Of a stretch of DNA of 64,000 nucleotides, positions 42,401-49,630 are shown one piece after another. The position numbers were made by a program, and so were the translations under genes. Positions within the stretch are counted from its first letter, which is position 1. The number at the start of each line of letters is the position of its first letter. Below the pieces are notes generated by a model. The model ran no database searches, had not been told where the DNA came from, and worked only from the letters and a program-made list of their open reading frames with translations. Source of the stretch: Haloarcula japonica DSM 6131 (GTDB lineage Archaea > Halobacteriota > Halobacteria > Halobacteriales > Haloarculaceae); NCBI RefSeq assembly GCF_000336635.1, contig NZ_AOLY01000009.1, positions 276,252-340,251 of the forward strand. The letters run 5' to 3'.

Positions 42401-42845
42401 CCGGCGAGGTGTCGTCATCGGGCCACAGTGCCCGGATGTCGGTCGACAGACGGTCGTAGGCCTCGTTCCAGCCGAGCTTGCGCCACTCCCCGTCCTCCTG
42501 AATCATCGGGTGTTTGAGGCGCTTCTCGGAGTGTTCGGTCTCGTAGATGCCGGCCCCTTTCGAGCACAGCGACCCCGAGTTTATCGGGTGTTCGTGCCAC
42601 GGCTCCATGCCGACGAAGGAGTTACCCTCCTTCTCGCCACGGAAGCCACAGCCCACCGAGCAGTAGTTGCAGATCGTCTTGGTCAGTTCGGTGTCCGTGT
42701 CTGTTCCGTCCGTTTCCTCGCCGTCCTCCTGAAGTGCTCGACCAGCGCCGCTGACGCCGAGAGCGACCCCGCCTGCGAGGGCGCTCGCCTTCATGAACGA
42801 GCGCCGGTCGAGATCCAGTGAGACTGGTTCCTGTTGTGTACTCAT
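39444..42845 (-). CDS. Formate dehydrogenase-N-type catalytic subunit (Mo/W-bisMGD, Tat-exported)
   Basis: A 1133-residue oxidoreductase, probably acting outside the membrane. A Tat signal L-D-R-R-S-F-M-K lies at 12-19. The ATG at 42843-42845 is chosen for this reason. The [4Fe-4S] motif is C59-x2-C62-x3-C66-x27-C94. The metal ligand is Cys198 with His199 in H-Q-A-R-I-C-H-S-T-T, where bacterial FdnG has selenocysteine in R-V-U-H. Next come N-P-A-E-A-H-P and D-P-R-F-T-K-T, as in FdnG, plus the dinucleotide-binding domain near the C-terminus (V-V-I-S-S-T-D-R-G). Long acidic insertions explain the size. It is divergent from the Hdr-like gene; formate is the likely substrate. Confidence 0.9.
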   Translation of the reverse strand: MSTQQEPVSLDLDRRSFMKASALAGGVALGVSGAGRALQEDGEETDGTDTDTELTKTICNYCSVGCGFRGEKEGNSFVGMEPWHEHPINSGSLCSKGAGIYETEHSEKRLKHPMIQEDGEWRKLGWNEAYDRLSTDIRALWPDDDTSPDEAVDVDAEHSRESVMLLGSAHHSNEESYAIRKLAAFMGTNNIDHQARICHSTTVTGLANTWGYGAMTNTVQDYRNFDLNIIIGQNPAEAHPIAMQHILEGQKRGGTILNLDPRFTKTSAHADEFMRFRPGTDVALMMGIIKELRDKHGLATDPDADETGQNMLTDRVQGWEDVDAELDEYDKETVEEITWVSAEDIERIADMIDEARPHVQIEWAMGGTQHNNGTQNIRSYAMTSLASGSAARSGGGLQVMRGHANVQGATDLAVASHILPGYYGLTAGGWSWWAEIWDHTPETSGSTSFADMYDRFELMPPDKYVRQSPVYEGNEDADSLPPNTDHGPENPAENSMMFQNGLTVARWFESALDQGDRYQETPIYQPDQTKIAFFWGHSANSISEMEQMKEGMENLDLLVVIDVFPSVASVLPDYEDGPPVLLLPASSQYEHYRSLTNTNRSVQWSEPVRSPAHNSKPDLQIMQELAGYLGFGEHFDWGAGSDLYNGKSSYEGVVREFNLGTNTIGYRQTPERLQQHLEYDYAFSNEDLKGAEGTPVAGEYWMLPWPCWGEDHPGTPIIWNDDLDPNNGGQDFRTRWGVSAPTPEDWDGMPTDDEYPMQETLNAVGDRYESQEEALDLTRAPYDPEWADDDDTASDGMIHGIPEYPGWKVTPPQSLIDPNQEVQPDELTIPQQYALDNQESVYTAAQALNNPDTGSAVFDNYLETMIGEGVDPEFYEEYDYAQPDAPTGRGRARAVVWSFLDKVPVHREPIEGPDTELLSEWPANGQQRNFYRLDQNNLVEQERATDIIHNQDDGPDLDTIMTSGRQVEHQGGGAETRNNIHTADLQPHMYAEITPNKAEELGVDGGDLVVISSTDRGSVLVKARVTDRPNDQEIFLPYHWGGVFKGESLEDKYPDGHVPYAIGDSANAITSRGYDVETQMQETKVSMVAVNPATPEVLDRYNIDVDLDFDFPQDVNDVGTQKDFDVRDNSTVQ

Positions 42846-42975
42846 GGTGAATGGTGCCCACCCATTACCGATGCTGTCCGTGTTTGCCACGAAATTTGGT
42901 TTGTCATTGTCTCTCTAGACGTGCCACAAGTTCGATGTCATCCATGATAAAATGTGTCATAGTTAGCCATAATAA

Positions 42976-43023
42976 TTCATGAAATTTTCTACCCGGCCAA
43001 ATATTTGGGGTTATATTCATGAA
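42976..43023. promoter_or_regulatory. Palindrome cluster in the formate dehydrogenase divergent promoter
   Basis: Two copies of the self-complementary octamer TTCATGAA (42976-42983 and 43016-43023) lie 40 bp apart, and the perfect 12-bp palindrome CCAAATATTTGG (42997-43008) sits between them. The array lies in the 233-bp divergent spacer between the alpha-subunit gene and the Hdr-like gene. The 40-bp distance keeps both octamers near the same helix face. One regulator bound as dimers on each, with the central palindrome for another, is plausible. Confidence 0.6.
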
Positions 43024-43078
43024 TAGATGTGTGAACACTCCGCAAGGTCTATTACCGGGACAGGGTTTTGCATGATTA

Positions 43079-45214
43079 ATGAACACGGGCGCTTTTGTGT
43101 GTTCCTGTGGGGGATCGTGTGATATCGACCTCGAAGCGGTACGGGACGGTGTCGACGATGTCGACGTCGTAGCCAGTTCCGAACTGCTCTGTCAGGACGG
43201 CCTGGCCGGGATGTCACAAGTCATCGAGGAGTACGACCTCGATCAGGTCATCGCGACGACGCCGGAACCGTCGTGTCAGGACCGCATCCGCGGGCTTGCC
43301 GACGAACACGGCCTTCATCCCGAGGCATCGGTGTTCGTCGACCACCGGGAGACCAACGCTTGGGTCCACGACGGGGTAGCGGCCACCGACAAGACGGCCC
43401 GTCTCATCAATGCAAAGCGGGCCGGCCTCCGCGAAGAAGCGCCATCGCGGACGGTGTCGAAAGACGCAGGCAACCGCGTTGCTGTCGTGGGTGACCCCGG
43501 CGCGGCGCGGTCGCTGACCGACGACGCCAACGTGACGTTCATCGCGGATGGGCGGGAGTTCGCCGACGTGGAAGGCCTCGGTGACGTGACGATGGAGCGC
43601 GGGCGCGTCGTCGATATCGAGGGCTCGTACGGCGAGTACGAACTCACGTTGGAAGCCCGCGTCACCGACGACTGTATCGACTGCATGGACTGCGTTCGAG
43701 AGGGGCCGGACGGAATGGTGACGGAGTTCCCCGTCGACATCCACCCGGACGCGCCCGACGGCGAGTGGACGGACACCTGTCCGACCGACGCTATCGACCT
43801 GGACGGCGTCACCCATACTGTCGAGGTCGACCAGGTCATCTACCCCGGCGGCCGCGACGACGCCCGCGGCGGCCGGCTGGGCTTCTACACCGGGCCGGTC
43901 GACGCCGGCACCGTCGCCGCCGTCGAATCCCAACTCGGCGGCATCGAGAAGCCGCAGTTCCTCGACCTGGAGATGGACGTCTGTGCCGCCGGCGCGTCCA
44001 GCCAGGAGGGGTGTACGGCCTGCGTGGACGCCTGCCCACATGGCGCGGTCGACCGGCCGACCATCGACTCCGTGGAGTTCGACGAGACCGCCTGCGAGAA
44101 CTGCGGAGCCTGTACGAGTGCCTGTCCGACGGGCGCGACACAGCTCCGCGAGCCTTCGAACCGACGGCTCGCGCGCGAAGTCGAGGCACTGCTGGAGGAC
44201 GATTCGGATGAGGGCTTGTTTTCGCGTGGCGACAGCGAAGGTATCGACACCCAGGTCGTTGCGTTTGTCTGCTCGGAGTACGCGATGGAACGCCTGCGAG
44301 CCCACGGGCGCAAGGCCGTGCAGTCGGGCGACCTCGACTACCCACCCATCCTCCCGGTCTCTGTCAACTGCACGGACACGGTCGGCGAGGCCCACGTCAT
44401 GCACGCGCTCGCGGCCGGTGCGGACGGCGTGGCTATTGTCGGCTGTGGCGGCTCCTGTTTGCACTCCGGTCCGGACCCCAAGCAAGAGCTTGTCGACCGG
44501 CTCAATCAGGCGACGACCGACCTCGGGCTGGGTGACCGAGTGGGCTTCTTCGCGCCCGAGGCCGGCAACCCCGAGGCCTTCGTCGAATCGCTGTCCGGTT
44601 TTGTCGAGTTCGGGCTGGACGAGACGCCGATTCCCGCCGGCGACTACGAGGCGACGGGCCGCAGCGACACCGACCGCGAGGAGCCACGCCCCAATCCGGA
44701 CTTCGACAGCCATGGCTGGACCCTAGAGAGCGTGCGGACCATCCTCGATCACGTCGAACCCGAACGCGAGGTGATTCGCGGGCTGAAGGACTTCGGCGTC
44801 ATGGACGTCAACGACGCGTGTACGCTGACGCCGACCTGTACGAACCTCTGTCCGACCGACGCCATCCAGCGGACCGGCGAGGGCGAGCTGGCGTTCAACC
44901 ACACGGACTGCGTTAACTGCGGTCTCTGTGAGGAGGGCTGTCCGGAGACGGCGATTACGATGCACGACGGGCTGGACCTCTCCCTGCTCCCCGAAAACAG
45001 GGGCGGCGAGACCTGGGTGACCGTCCACGAGGGCGATATGCTTGAATGCGTCCGCTGTGGGAAACCCTTTACCAGCGTCGCATCCGCCGACAAAATCGAG
45101 GAAGAGGTCGGCGACCAGGTCGAGGGGCTGGCCCCCGACGCCGACCACAGCGTCTTCGAGTACTGTAGCGACTGTCGGAGTCGCCTGCTGTTCGATCAGG
45201 GGGAGAAACGATGA
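43079..45214 (+). CDS. HdrA/MvhD-like multi-cluster iron-sulfur protein
   Basis: A 711-residue protein of fused modules. The N-terminus resembles HdrA (C8-x-C10-x3-C14, then S-S-E-L-L-C-Q-D-G). Residues about 125-160 hold V-A-V-V-G-D-P-G-A-A where HdrA has an FAD-binding GxGxxG, so that motif looks degenerate. Three ferredoxin-like Cys groups follow in residues 200-360 (C-I-D-C-M-D-C, C-T-A-C-V-D-A-C-P, C-E-N-C-G-A-C-x3-C-P). An MvhD-like domain has F-V-C-S-E-Y-A and V-G-C-G-G-S-C. The C-terminus has another ferredoxin and a C-V-R-C/C-S-D-C ribbon. Cofactor content is inferred. It faces the formate dehydrogenase genes and is coupled to a TorD chaperone, so it should pass electrons for this enzyme. 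Confidence 0.75.
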   Translation: MNTGAFVCSCGGSCDIDLEAVRDGVDDVDVVASSELLCQDGLAGMSQVIEEYDLDQVIATTPEPSCQDRIRGLADEHGLHPEASVFVDHRETNAWVHDGVAATDKTARLINAKRAGLREEAPSRTVSKDAGNRVAVVGDPGAARSLTDDANVTFIADGREFADVEGLGDVTMERGRVVDIEGSYGEYELTLEARVTDDCIDCMDCVREGPDGMVTEFPVDIHPDAPDGEWTDTCPTDAIDLDGVTHTVEVDQVIYPGGRDDARGGRLGFYTGPVDAGTVAAVESQLGGIEKPQFLDLEMDVCAAGASSQEGCTACVDACPHGAVDRPTIDSVEFDETACENCGACTSACPTGATQLREPSNRRLAREVEALLEDDSDEGLFSRGDSEGIDTQVVAFVCSEYAMERLRAHGRKAVQSGDLDYPPILPVSVNCTDTVGEAHVMHALAAGADGVAIVGCGGSCLHSGPDPKQELVDRLNQATTDLGLGDRVGFFAPEAGNPEAFVESLSGFVEFGLDETPIPAGDYEATGRSDTDREEPRPNPDFDSHGWTLESVRTILDHVEPEREVIRGLKDFGVMDVNDACTLTPTCTNLCPTDAIQRTGEGELAFNHTDCVNCGLCEEGCPETAITMHDGLDLSLLPENRGGETWVTVHEGDMLECVRCGKPFTSVASADKIEEEVGDQVEGLAPDADHSVFEYCSDCRSRLLFDQGEKR

Positions 45215-45837
45215 ACGACGCGGCCGTCTATGAAGCCCGCCTCGAACTGGTTGATTTCGTCATCGACGTGTTCTGGGACGTGCCCGAGGAAGCGTTCGTC
45301 GAGCGGCTGTTGAGTGGCGACGTACAACTGCCCCAGGACTCTATCAACGACCAGCTCGACGAAGGTTTCGAGCTGTTGCAGGCGTGGATAGACGAGAACG
45401 CCGACCGGTCAGTCTCGGTGGTGCAGGACGACCTCGAACGGGAGTACACGAACCTGCTCGTCGGCCCGCGGCCGCCGGTGTTACCCCACGAGACGAACTA
45501 CCGCGAGGACACGGAGTTCATCGGCGAGGGACTCGCCGAGGTCGATGCCAGCTACGCCGCGGCGGGATGGGCACCCCCGGAGGACTACCCCGAAGAGGAC
45601 GACTTCGTCGCTGTCGAACTGGCGTTCCTGCGGTACCTCATCGAACGCCAGCGCGAGGGCGACGAGGAGACCGTCGGCTACGAGCGGGTGTTCATCGAGC
45701 AACACCTCAGCGAGTGGGTCGTCGACTTCGCCGACGAGATGCGCGAAGAGGCCGACGAGGGGCTGTTCCTCGCAGCGGCACTCATTTGCGAGGGGCTCGT
45801 CCGCTTCGAAGACGAGATCATCGCTCAGATCGGGTAG
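45211..45837 (+). CDS. TorD/DmsD-family chaperone
   Basis: A 208-residue all-helical cytoplasmic protein. The pattern L-E-R-E-Y-T-N-L-L-V-G-P-R-P-P-V-L-P-H-E-T, followed by V-E-L-A-F-L-R-Y-L-I and a hydrophobic terminal helix, is that of TorD-family chaperones. They bind the Tat leader of molybdoenzymes until the cofactor is inserted. The ATG overlaps the stop of the Hdr-like gene (ATGA). The client is most likely the formate dehydrogenase catalytic subunit encoded divergently (inferred). Confidence 0.88.
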   Translation: MNDAAVYEARLELVDFVIDVFWDVPEEAFVERLLSGDVQLPQDSINDQLDEGFELLQAWIDENADRSVSVVQDDLEREYTNLLVGPRPPVLPHETNYREDTEFIGEGLAEVDASYAAAGWAPPEDYPEEDDFVAVELAFLRYLIERQREGDEETVGYERVFIEQHLSEWVVDFADEMREEADEGLFLAAALICEGLVRFEDEIIAQIG

Positions 45838-45845
45838 CAGGGCGG

Positions 45846-46079
45846 CTACCGGATTCGGAGCACGAGCCCCATGCTGGCGACGATCCCGACGACCAGCAGG
45901 ACCTTCACCGTGGGCAGCAGGAACGCCATGGTCTGTTCCATCAAAAAGAGCGACCGCCAGGAGTTGACCGACCGTGCGATGACCGCGACGGCCCCCGCGC
46001 CCGCGACCAGCACGCAAAGGAGCGTGACCGAGGCCGCCGCGACGACGCCGAAGGGGTTCGCGCGCAGCCGCTCACGCAT
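45846..46079 (-). CDS. Two-helix membrane protein (77 aa) of a small-protein operon
   Basis: A 77-residue protein with two hydrophobic helices (about 10-34 and 50-72) and a polar loop S-V-N-S-W-R-S-L-F. It starts M-R-E-R-L-R-A-N-P and ends L-R-I-R, so the ends are basic. It overlaps the gene upstream by eight bases, forming the last member of a three-gene set on the minus strand. Its stop lies just beside the TorD stop. Function unknown; probable partner of the two others. Confidence 0.65.
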   Translation of the reverse strand: MRERLRANPFGVVAAASVTLLCVLVAGAGAVAVIARSVNSWRSLFLMEQTMAFLLPTVKVLLVVGIVASMGLVLRIR

Positions 46080-46347
46080 CCGGGATCACCCGCCGACCGA
46101 CGACGAGGACCACGTAGAGCGGGACGAGGGCGACCAGTAGACGGCTGACGAACAGACCGATGTAGCTGATAGTCGATTCGAGGTGAATCTGCCAGTGCCA
46201 GCTTCCCTTGAGTTCGGCGATGAGGCCGATTGTACCGACGACAAGCAGTGACAGCGCCAGCAGCGTAGCGAGGGTGTAAACCAGAATTCGGAGATATCCG
46301 AGGAGTGAAACGGCGGTCAACCGGGAGTTCGATCGTTCGGTGGCCAT
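46072..46347 (-). CDS. Two-helix membrane protein (91 aa) of a small-protein operon
   Basis: ATG at 46345-46347 (M-A-T-E-R-S-N-S-R-L-T); the frame is open upstream but that part is opposite the DyP-like gene and not credible. Helices lie at about 14-39 and 55-80, with K-G-S-W-H-W-Q-I-H-L-E between; the two His residues and Trp near the membrane surface could bind heme or metal, but that is a guess. It overlaps the gene before by one base and the gene after by eight. Function unknown. Confidence 0.65.
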   Translation of the reverse strand: MATERSNSRLTAVSLLGYLRILVYTLATLLALSLLVVGTIGLIAELKGSWHWQIHLESTISYIGLFVSRLLVALVPLYVVLVVGRRVIPDA

Positions 46348-46496
46348 CAGGTTCCTTCTCCGGTCCAGTGCTGCTGATAGATATCGTACGTGATGACGGC
46401 GAGGACGACCAGCCCGACACCGAGGACCGCCGCGCCCATGTCGGGTGGAAACGGGAGGTCCAGTCCCGATTCCGTATGCATGAGGATATTTAGCAT
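46347..46496 (-). CDS. Single-helix membrane protein (49 aa) of a small-protein operon
   Basis: A short complete frame from ATG 46494-46496 to TGA 46347-46349. It has a polar N-terminus (M-L-N-I-L-M-H-T-E-S-G-L-D-L-P), one helix of about 20 residues (G-A-A-V-L-G-V-G and on), and a C-terminal Y-D-I-Y-Q-Q-H-W. An internal ATG at codon 6 is also possible. The stop overlaps the next start by a base, so it is the first gene of the trio. It is divergent from the DyP-like gene at 46594, so the two may share control. Confidence 0.55.
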   Translation of the reverse strand: MLNILMHTESGLDLPFPPDMGAAVLGVGLVVLAVITYDIYQQHWTGEGT

Positions 46497-46593
46497 GGAG
46501 TGTGGTACGGACTGACAAGTAAAAAACCGTTATGACCTGTTCTCCTGCGACAAAGTTTTTCTCTGCGTACCCCTTCCCTTGTAATACCATACC

Positions 46594-47811
46594 ATGACTT
46601 CGCGCCGCGGGCTGCTGCTTCGGCTCTCCGCACTCACCGGAGCGGCCGGTCTCAGCGGCTGTTCGTCCCTGCTGGCCAGGCAAGCGGAGTCGCCGACGGG
46701 CGACCTCGCCCCGAACCCGCGGGCCGACGAACTCCCGATACGCCAACACGCCTGGAATGAGCATCTCCGGAGCGACGACACCGGCAACGATCTGCTTCCC
46801 CGTCACTTCCGACTGTTCATGCTCGACCTCGACACCGAGCCATCGGACGCGGCCGCGGAAACCGTCGAACTGGCGATGCGGACACTGGAAGACGCCTACG
46901 AGTTCAACAGCGGGGGACTCCTGCACATGCTCGCCTGGGGGACGAGCTACTTCGACACCTACGGGTCGCTTGGCTCCTCGCCGATACGCAGCCCACAGGT
47001 CCTCTCCCGGACGGACGACCCCGACCTGCAGTCTTTCGACGCCATGCTCGTCCTTGCGAGCGACGTTCCGTCAACCCTCACAGCCGCCGAGTCAGCGATG
47101 TTTGATACGCGGCCAACGCTCGCGGACGCGGAGATTCAGGGCCGACTCGGCGATGTATTCTCCATCGCCGACCGTCGCGGCGGTTTCATCGGTGCGGGAC
47201 TCCCGTCAGCCCACGCCGACGCGGAAGGCGTCCCCGCCGATATTCCCGAGGAGTCGTATATGTTCTCTGGCTTTTTCGCCGGCCGGTCCGGTACGCAGGC
47301 CAGCGAGGACCGCGTCACCATTGACGACGGCCCCTACGCCGGCGGGACGACGATACACCTCTCGCGAATCAACGAGGCCTTCGACAACTGGTGGGAGCTC
47401 GCCCAGTCCGACCGCGTCAAGCGACTGTTCTCGGCGGAGTTCTCTCCGGAGGACATCGACAGGGGCGACCTCCCCTTCGCCGACATGGTCCGGGAGCACG
47501 CGAGCAGCGAGGGAGCGGTCGGCCACTTCGAGAAGGTCGCCCGCGCCCGCAAGGACGGGGAGCCGATTATTCTCCGCCGGGATTTCAACACGATTGACGG
47601 CGGCCAGGCCGGGATTCACTTCCTCTCGCTCCAGGAACGCCCGCGGGACTTCGAGGAAGTCCGCGACGCCATGAACGGCTGGTGGCTCCGGGAAGAACAC
47701 GAGGAACTCCGGGACCGGCAGAACAACGGGCTGCTGGAATTCATCGAGGTTGCGTCACGCTCGAACTTCTACGTCCCGCCGCGTGACAAACGGGCCTTCC
47801 CGGCCCCATAG
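46594..47811 (+). CDS. DyP-peroxidase-like Tat lipoprotein (DUF7405 type)
   Basis: A 405-residue exported protein. The leader M-T-S-R-R-G-L-L-L has a Tat-type twin Arg and a lipobox L-S-G-C. The fold landmarks of DyP/EfeB peroxidases are visible: R-L-F-M-L-D-L-D near the start, S-F-D-A-M-L-V-L-A-S-D, G-G-T-T-I-H-L-S-R-I, and G-H-F-E-K-V ... I-L-R-R-D-F, where His is the likely heme ligand and Arg lies distal. The usual distal G-x-x-D-G motif seems to be G-F-F-A-G, lacking the Asp. It may not be a normal peroxidase. It is divergent from three small membrane-protein genes. Confidence 0.7.
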   Translation: MTSRRGLLLRLSALTGAAGLSGCSSLLARQAESPTGDLAPNPRADELPIRQHAWNEHLRSDDTGNDLLPRHFRLFMLDLDTEPSDAAAETVELAMRTLEDAYEFNSGGLLHMLAWGTSYFDTYGSLGSSPIRSPQVLSRTDDPDLQSFDAMLVLASDVPSTLTAAESAMFDTRPTLADAEIQGRLGDVFSIADRRGGFIGAGLPSAHADAEGVPADIPEESYMFSGFFAGRSGTQASEDRVTIDDGPYAGGTTIHLSRINEAFDNWWELAQSDRVKRLFSAEFSPEDIDRGDLPFADMVREHASSEGAVGHFEKVARARKDGEPIILRRDFNTIDGGQAGIHFLSLQERPRDFEEVRDAMNGWWLREEHEELRDRQNNGLLEFIEVASRSNFYVPPRDKRAFPAP

Positions 47812-47869
47812 CTGTCGTTTACGTGTAGAATGGGGCAACGAAAACCATGCGCCTGACGCCGACAGTAGT

Positions 47870-48001
47870 TCACTCCTCGTCGTCTGTTGTCGTGTCGTTC
47901 TGATTCACGTCACCCGGCCAGACGCCGTGGTCCCAGACCTCGAAACCGTTGAACGTCTCTGTCGCACCTTCCGGTTTCCACTCGCTTGATTCGTGTGCCA
48001 T
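47870..48001 (-). CDS. Very small acidic protein (43 aa)
   Basis: Complete frame with ATG at 47999-48001 and stop TGA at 47870-47872. It encodes M-A-H-E-S-S-E-W-K-P-E-G, F-E-V-W-D-H-G-V-W-P-G and an acidic Asn/Thr/Asp tail. Three tryptophans in a 43-residue acidic peptide suggest a structured binding peptide and not random sequence. No family recognised. It lies alone upstream of nothing but the DyP-like gene end. Confidence 0.5.
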   Translation of the reverse strand: MAHESSEWKPEGATETFNGFEVWDHGVWPGDVNQNDTTTDDEE

Positions 48002-48045
48002 TGTATATCACCTGTCGTAGTGGCTGGACTTAACTGTTGGTGCCG

Positions 48046-48390
48046 TCATTCAGAGGGCGTTCCCGGCGGTTTCTGCTCGTCCGTTACTTCGTCGAGGAAC
48101 GTGTTGGCGTAGAGGTCGACGTGCATCTTCAGGACCGTACTCTCGTCGAGGCCACTCTCTTCGGCCTGTCGACGGAGCAACGCAGCCAGTTCCGCTGTCG
48201 GGTCGTACCGTATCTCGCGACCATCGACCTCGAATGCCACGTCGTGGGACTGCGAGACGAGGTGTTCGATCTCCAGCAGCGCCTGCTCGACCTTGGTCTC
48301 CATCGCCTCGTCGATCTCCTCTAATCGCCGGTCAGCCCACTCCTGTGCGGCCTCGTACAGGCGGTCGCTCACTTCGAAGGTAAGCGTCAA
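48046..48390 (-). CDS. Conserved small protein, haloarchaeal, unknown function
   Basis: A 114-residue acidic protein. It opens M-T-L-T-F-E-V-S-D-R-L-Y-E-A-A and then forms a long helix with coiled-coil character (R-R-L-E-E-I-D-E-A-M and following). A beta segment V-A-F-E-V-D-G-R-E-I-R-Y and another helical stretch follow. No catalytic or metal residues are visible. Start and stop overlap the zinc-ribbon gene by ATGA, so it is the third gene of a compact operon. Function unknown. Confidence 0.7.
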   Translation of the reverse strand: MTLTFEVSDRLYEAAQEWADRRLEEIDEAMETKVEQALLEIEHLVSQSHDVAFEVDGREIRYDPTAELAALLRRQAEESGLDESTVLKMHVDLYANTFLDEVTDEQKPPGTPSE

Positions 48391-48530
48391 AACGACACCC
48401 CCTCACCCTCGAATTCAGGCGTCCACAGCGTCGTCTCCTCACACACCGGACAGTTCTGACGGCGCGGCTGCCCCTCGAACGCCGAGAGGTCTATCATCTG
48501 CCCACATTCCTCACAGCTGTAGTACGTCAT
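48387..48530 (-). CDS. Zinc-ribbon miniprotein (47 aa)
   Basis: ATG at 48528-48530 (M-T-Y-Y-S-C-E-E-C-G). Two knuckles, C-E-E-C-G and C-P-V-C, spaced about 25 residues apart make a compact zinc ribbon, as in many haloarchaeal miniproteins. The linker has E-G-Q-P-R-R-Q-N. It overlaps genes on both sides by four bases. Such proteins may bind nucleic acid or another protein; the operon includes a membrane protein and a helical protein. The exact role is unknown. Confidence 0.75.
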   Translation of the reverse strand: MTYYSCEECGQMIDLSAFEGQPRRQNCPVCEETTLWTPEFEGEGVSF

Positions 48531-48793
48531 TCTTCTGATGGGGGCCACGACTGTGGAGCCGGGTTTGTCTCGGTAATCTCGGAGTACAGAACCACAAGCG
48601 CCCCGAGTACGATGGTCAACACAAGCACCCCGGCGACCCCACCCAGTGCGTTCTGGCCGACGAATGAGGTTGTGCCGGTCCCGAGGTCGATGGTCGACGC
48701 GACTTCGAACAGTGTCAGTAACAGCCAGACGAAGGCCCCCAGTACCACGAATGTGAGTATCTTCGACTGTTGGATCGCGGTTCGGAGTGTCAT
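48527..48793 (-). CDS. Two-helix membrane protein (88 aa)
   Basis: ATG at 48791-48793 (M-T-L-R-T-A-I-Q-Q-S-K) is preferred to a farther upstream start. Helices lie at about 14-33 and 48-70, joined by a Gly/Thr-rich loop, with an acidic tail (Y-S-E-I-T-E-T-N-P). It begins the operon with the zinc ribbon and helical protein. The promoter region contains AATATTTATAATGC just upstream, so transcription likely starts near the ATG. Function unknown. Confidence 0.7.
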   Translation of the reverse strand: MTLRTAIQQSKILTFVVLGAFVWLLLTLFEVASTIDLGTGTTSFVGQNALGGVAGVLVLTIVLGALVVLYSEITETNPAPQSWPPSEE

Positions 48794-48841
48794 TGTCGTT
48801 CGTGTATGACAATGACCAGCAAGCATTATAAATATACGGCG

Positions 48842-49630
48842 TTACTCCTCCGCGAGGTCCCAGTCCGCTTTTTCGGCGGCGTCGGTGAGTGGGATGAACT
48901 CCCAGCCAGTCCGCTCGGCGATAGGCTCGTCGTCCGGGCGGCCGACGAGGACCATCCGCTCGGCGTAGAACATCGAGCGTTCGTCGATGTCAGCAAGCCG
49001 CTCGGCCGGTTCCTGGCCCGCGCCGCTGAAGAAGTCAGCGTCGATACCGTGGTCGCGCTGGAACTTGTTGATGACGAACGCATCCACGTCGCCGACGATG
49101 CCGACCCAGTCGGCCCATCCCCGCGCCTCGCGGAACACCAGTTGCGGGTCGGCAAACTGTCGGGCCGCGTCGTATGTCACGGCCATCGTCATGTCGTCGA
49201 TGCCGCCGCCGTGAGGGCCGCTCGCCTCGACGGACTCCTCACCAGCGGCGGGGTCTTCGGCGACGTTCGAGGCCGGGTCAGTGTCGGTCGCGGCTGCGCC
49301 GCCCGCGCCGCCGCTATCTGTCGGGATACCGACCGGCTTGTCCTTGTTCTCCCGCGGGACATGGGGTACCGGCTGGCCACCGGGGTCCGCGCTGGCGGCA
49401 TCGCTGCCGTTCTCCTCGATACCGGTGTCCGCATCAGTACCCGCACTTGTGGCCGCGCCGGGACTCTCAGTCTCGGTATCGCTGTCGGGCCGTACCGATT
49501 CGGTCCCGGTCGCTCCGGGGTCGGGTTCGTCCTCGGGGTTGCCCTCCCCGCTCCAGAACCAGTCGCCCCGGTTCGGCGTCTCCTCGTCGTCCTGTACGTC
49601 GAGTTCGTCGAGATCGATTTCGTCTGTCAT
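48842..49630 (-). CDS. DUF7124-type protein, coupled to AOR
   Basis: A 262-residue protein. ATG at 49628-49630 (M-T-D-E-I-D-L-D-E-L-D) is chosen; the longer frame upstream is antisense-like. Residues 1-130 are disordered and very acidic, rich in Asp, Gly, Ser and Thr. The C-terminal domain (about 140-262) begins M-T-M-A-V-T-Y-D-A-A-R-Q-F and includes V-G-I-V-G-D-V-D and D-D-E-P-I-A-E-R-T, a compact mixed fold known to me as DUF7124 (recalled). It overlaps the AOR-like gene by ATGA, so it is a probable partner. Function unknown. Confidence 0.7.
   Translation of the reverse strand: MTDEIDLDELDVQDDEETPNRGDWFWSGEGNPEDEPDPGATGTESVRPDSDTETESPGAATSAGTDADTGIEENGSDAASADPGGQPVPHVPRENKDKPVGIPTDSGGAGGAAATDTDPASNVAEDPAAGEESVEASGPHGGGIDDMTMAVTYDAARQFADPQLVFREARGWADWVGIVGDVDAFVINKFQRDHGIDADFFSGAGQEPAERLADIDERSMFYAERMVLVGRPDDEPIAERTGWEFIPLTDAAEKADWDLAEE

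Noticed and set aside
41529..42821. Long plus-strand frame opposite the formate dehydrogenase catalytic gene
   Set aside because: Antisense shadow of a gene with complete motifs; no family features, promoter or coupling.
43214..44713. Minus-strand 499-residue frame opposite the HdrA/MvhD-like gene
   Set aside because: Antisense shadow. The plus strand has ordered Cys motifs and is coupled to TorD.
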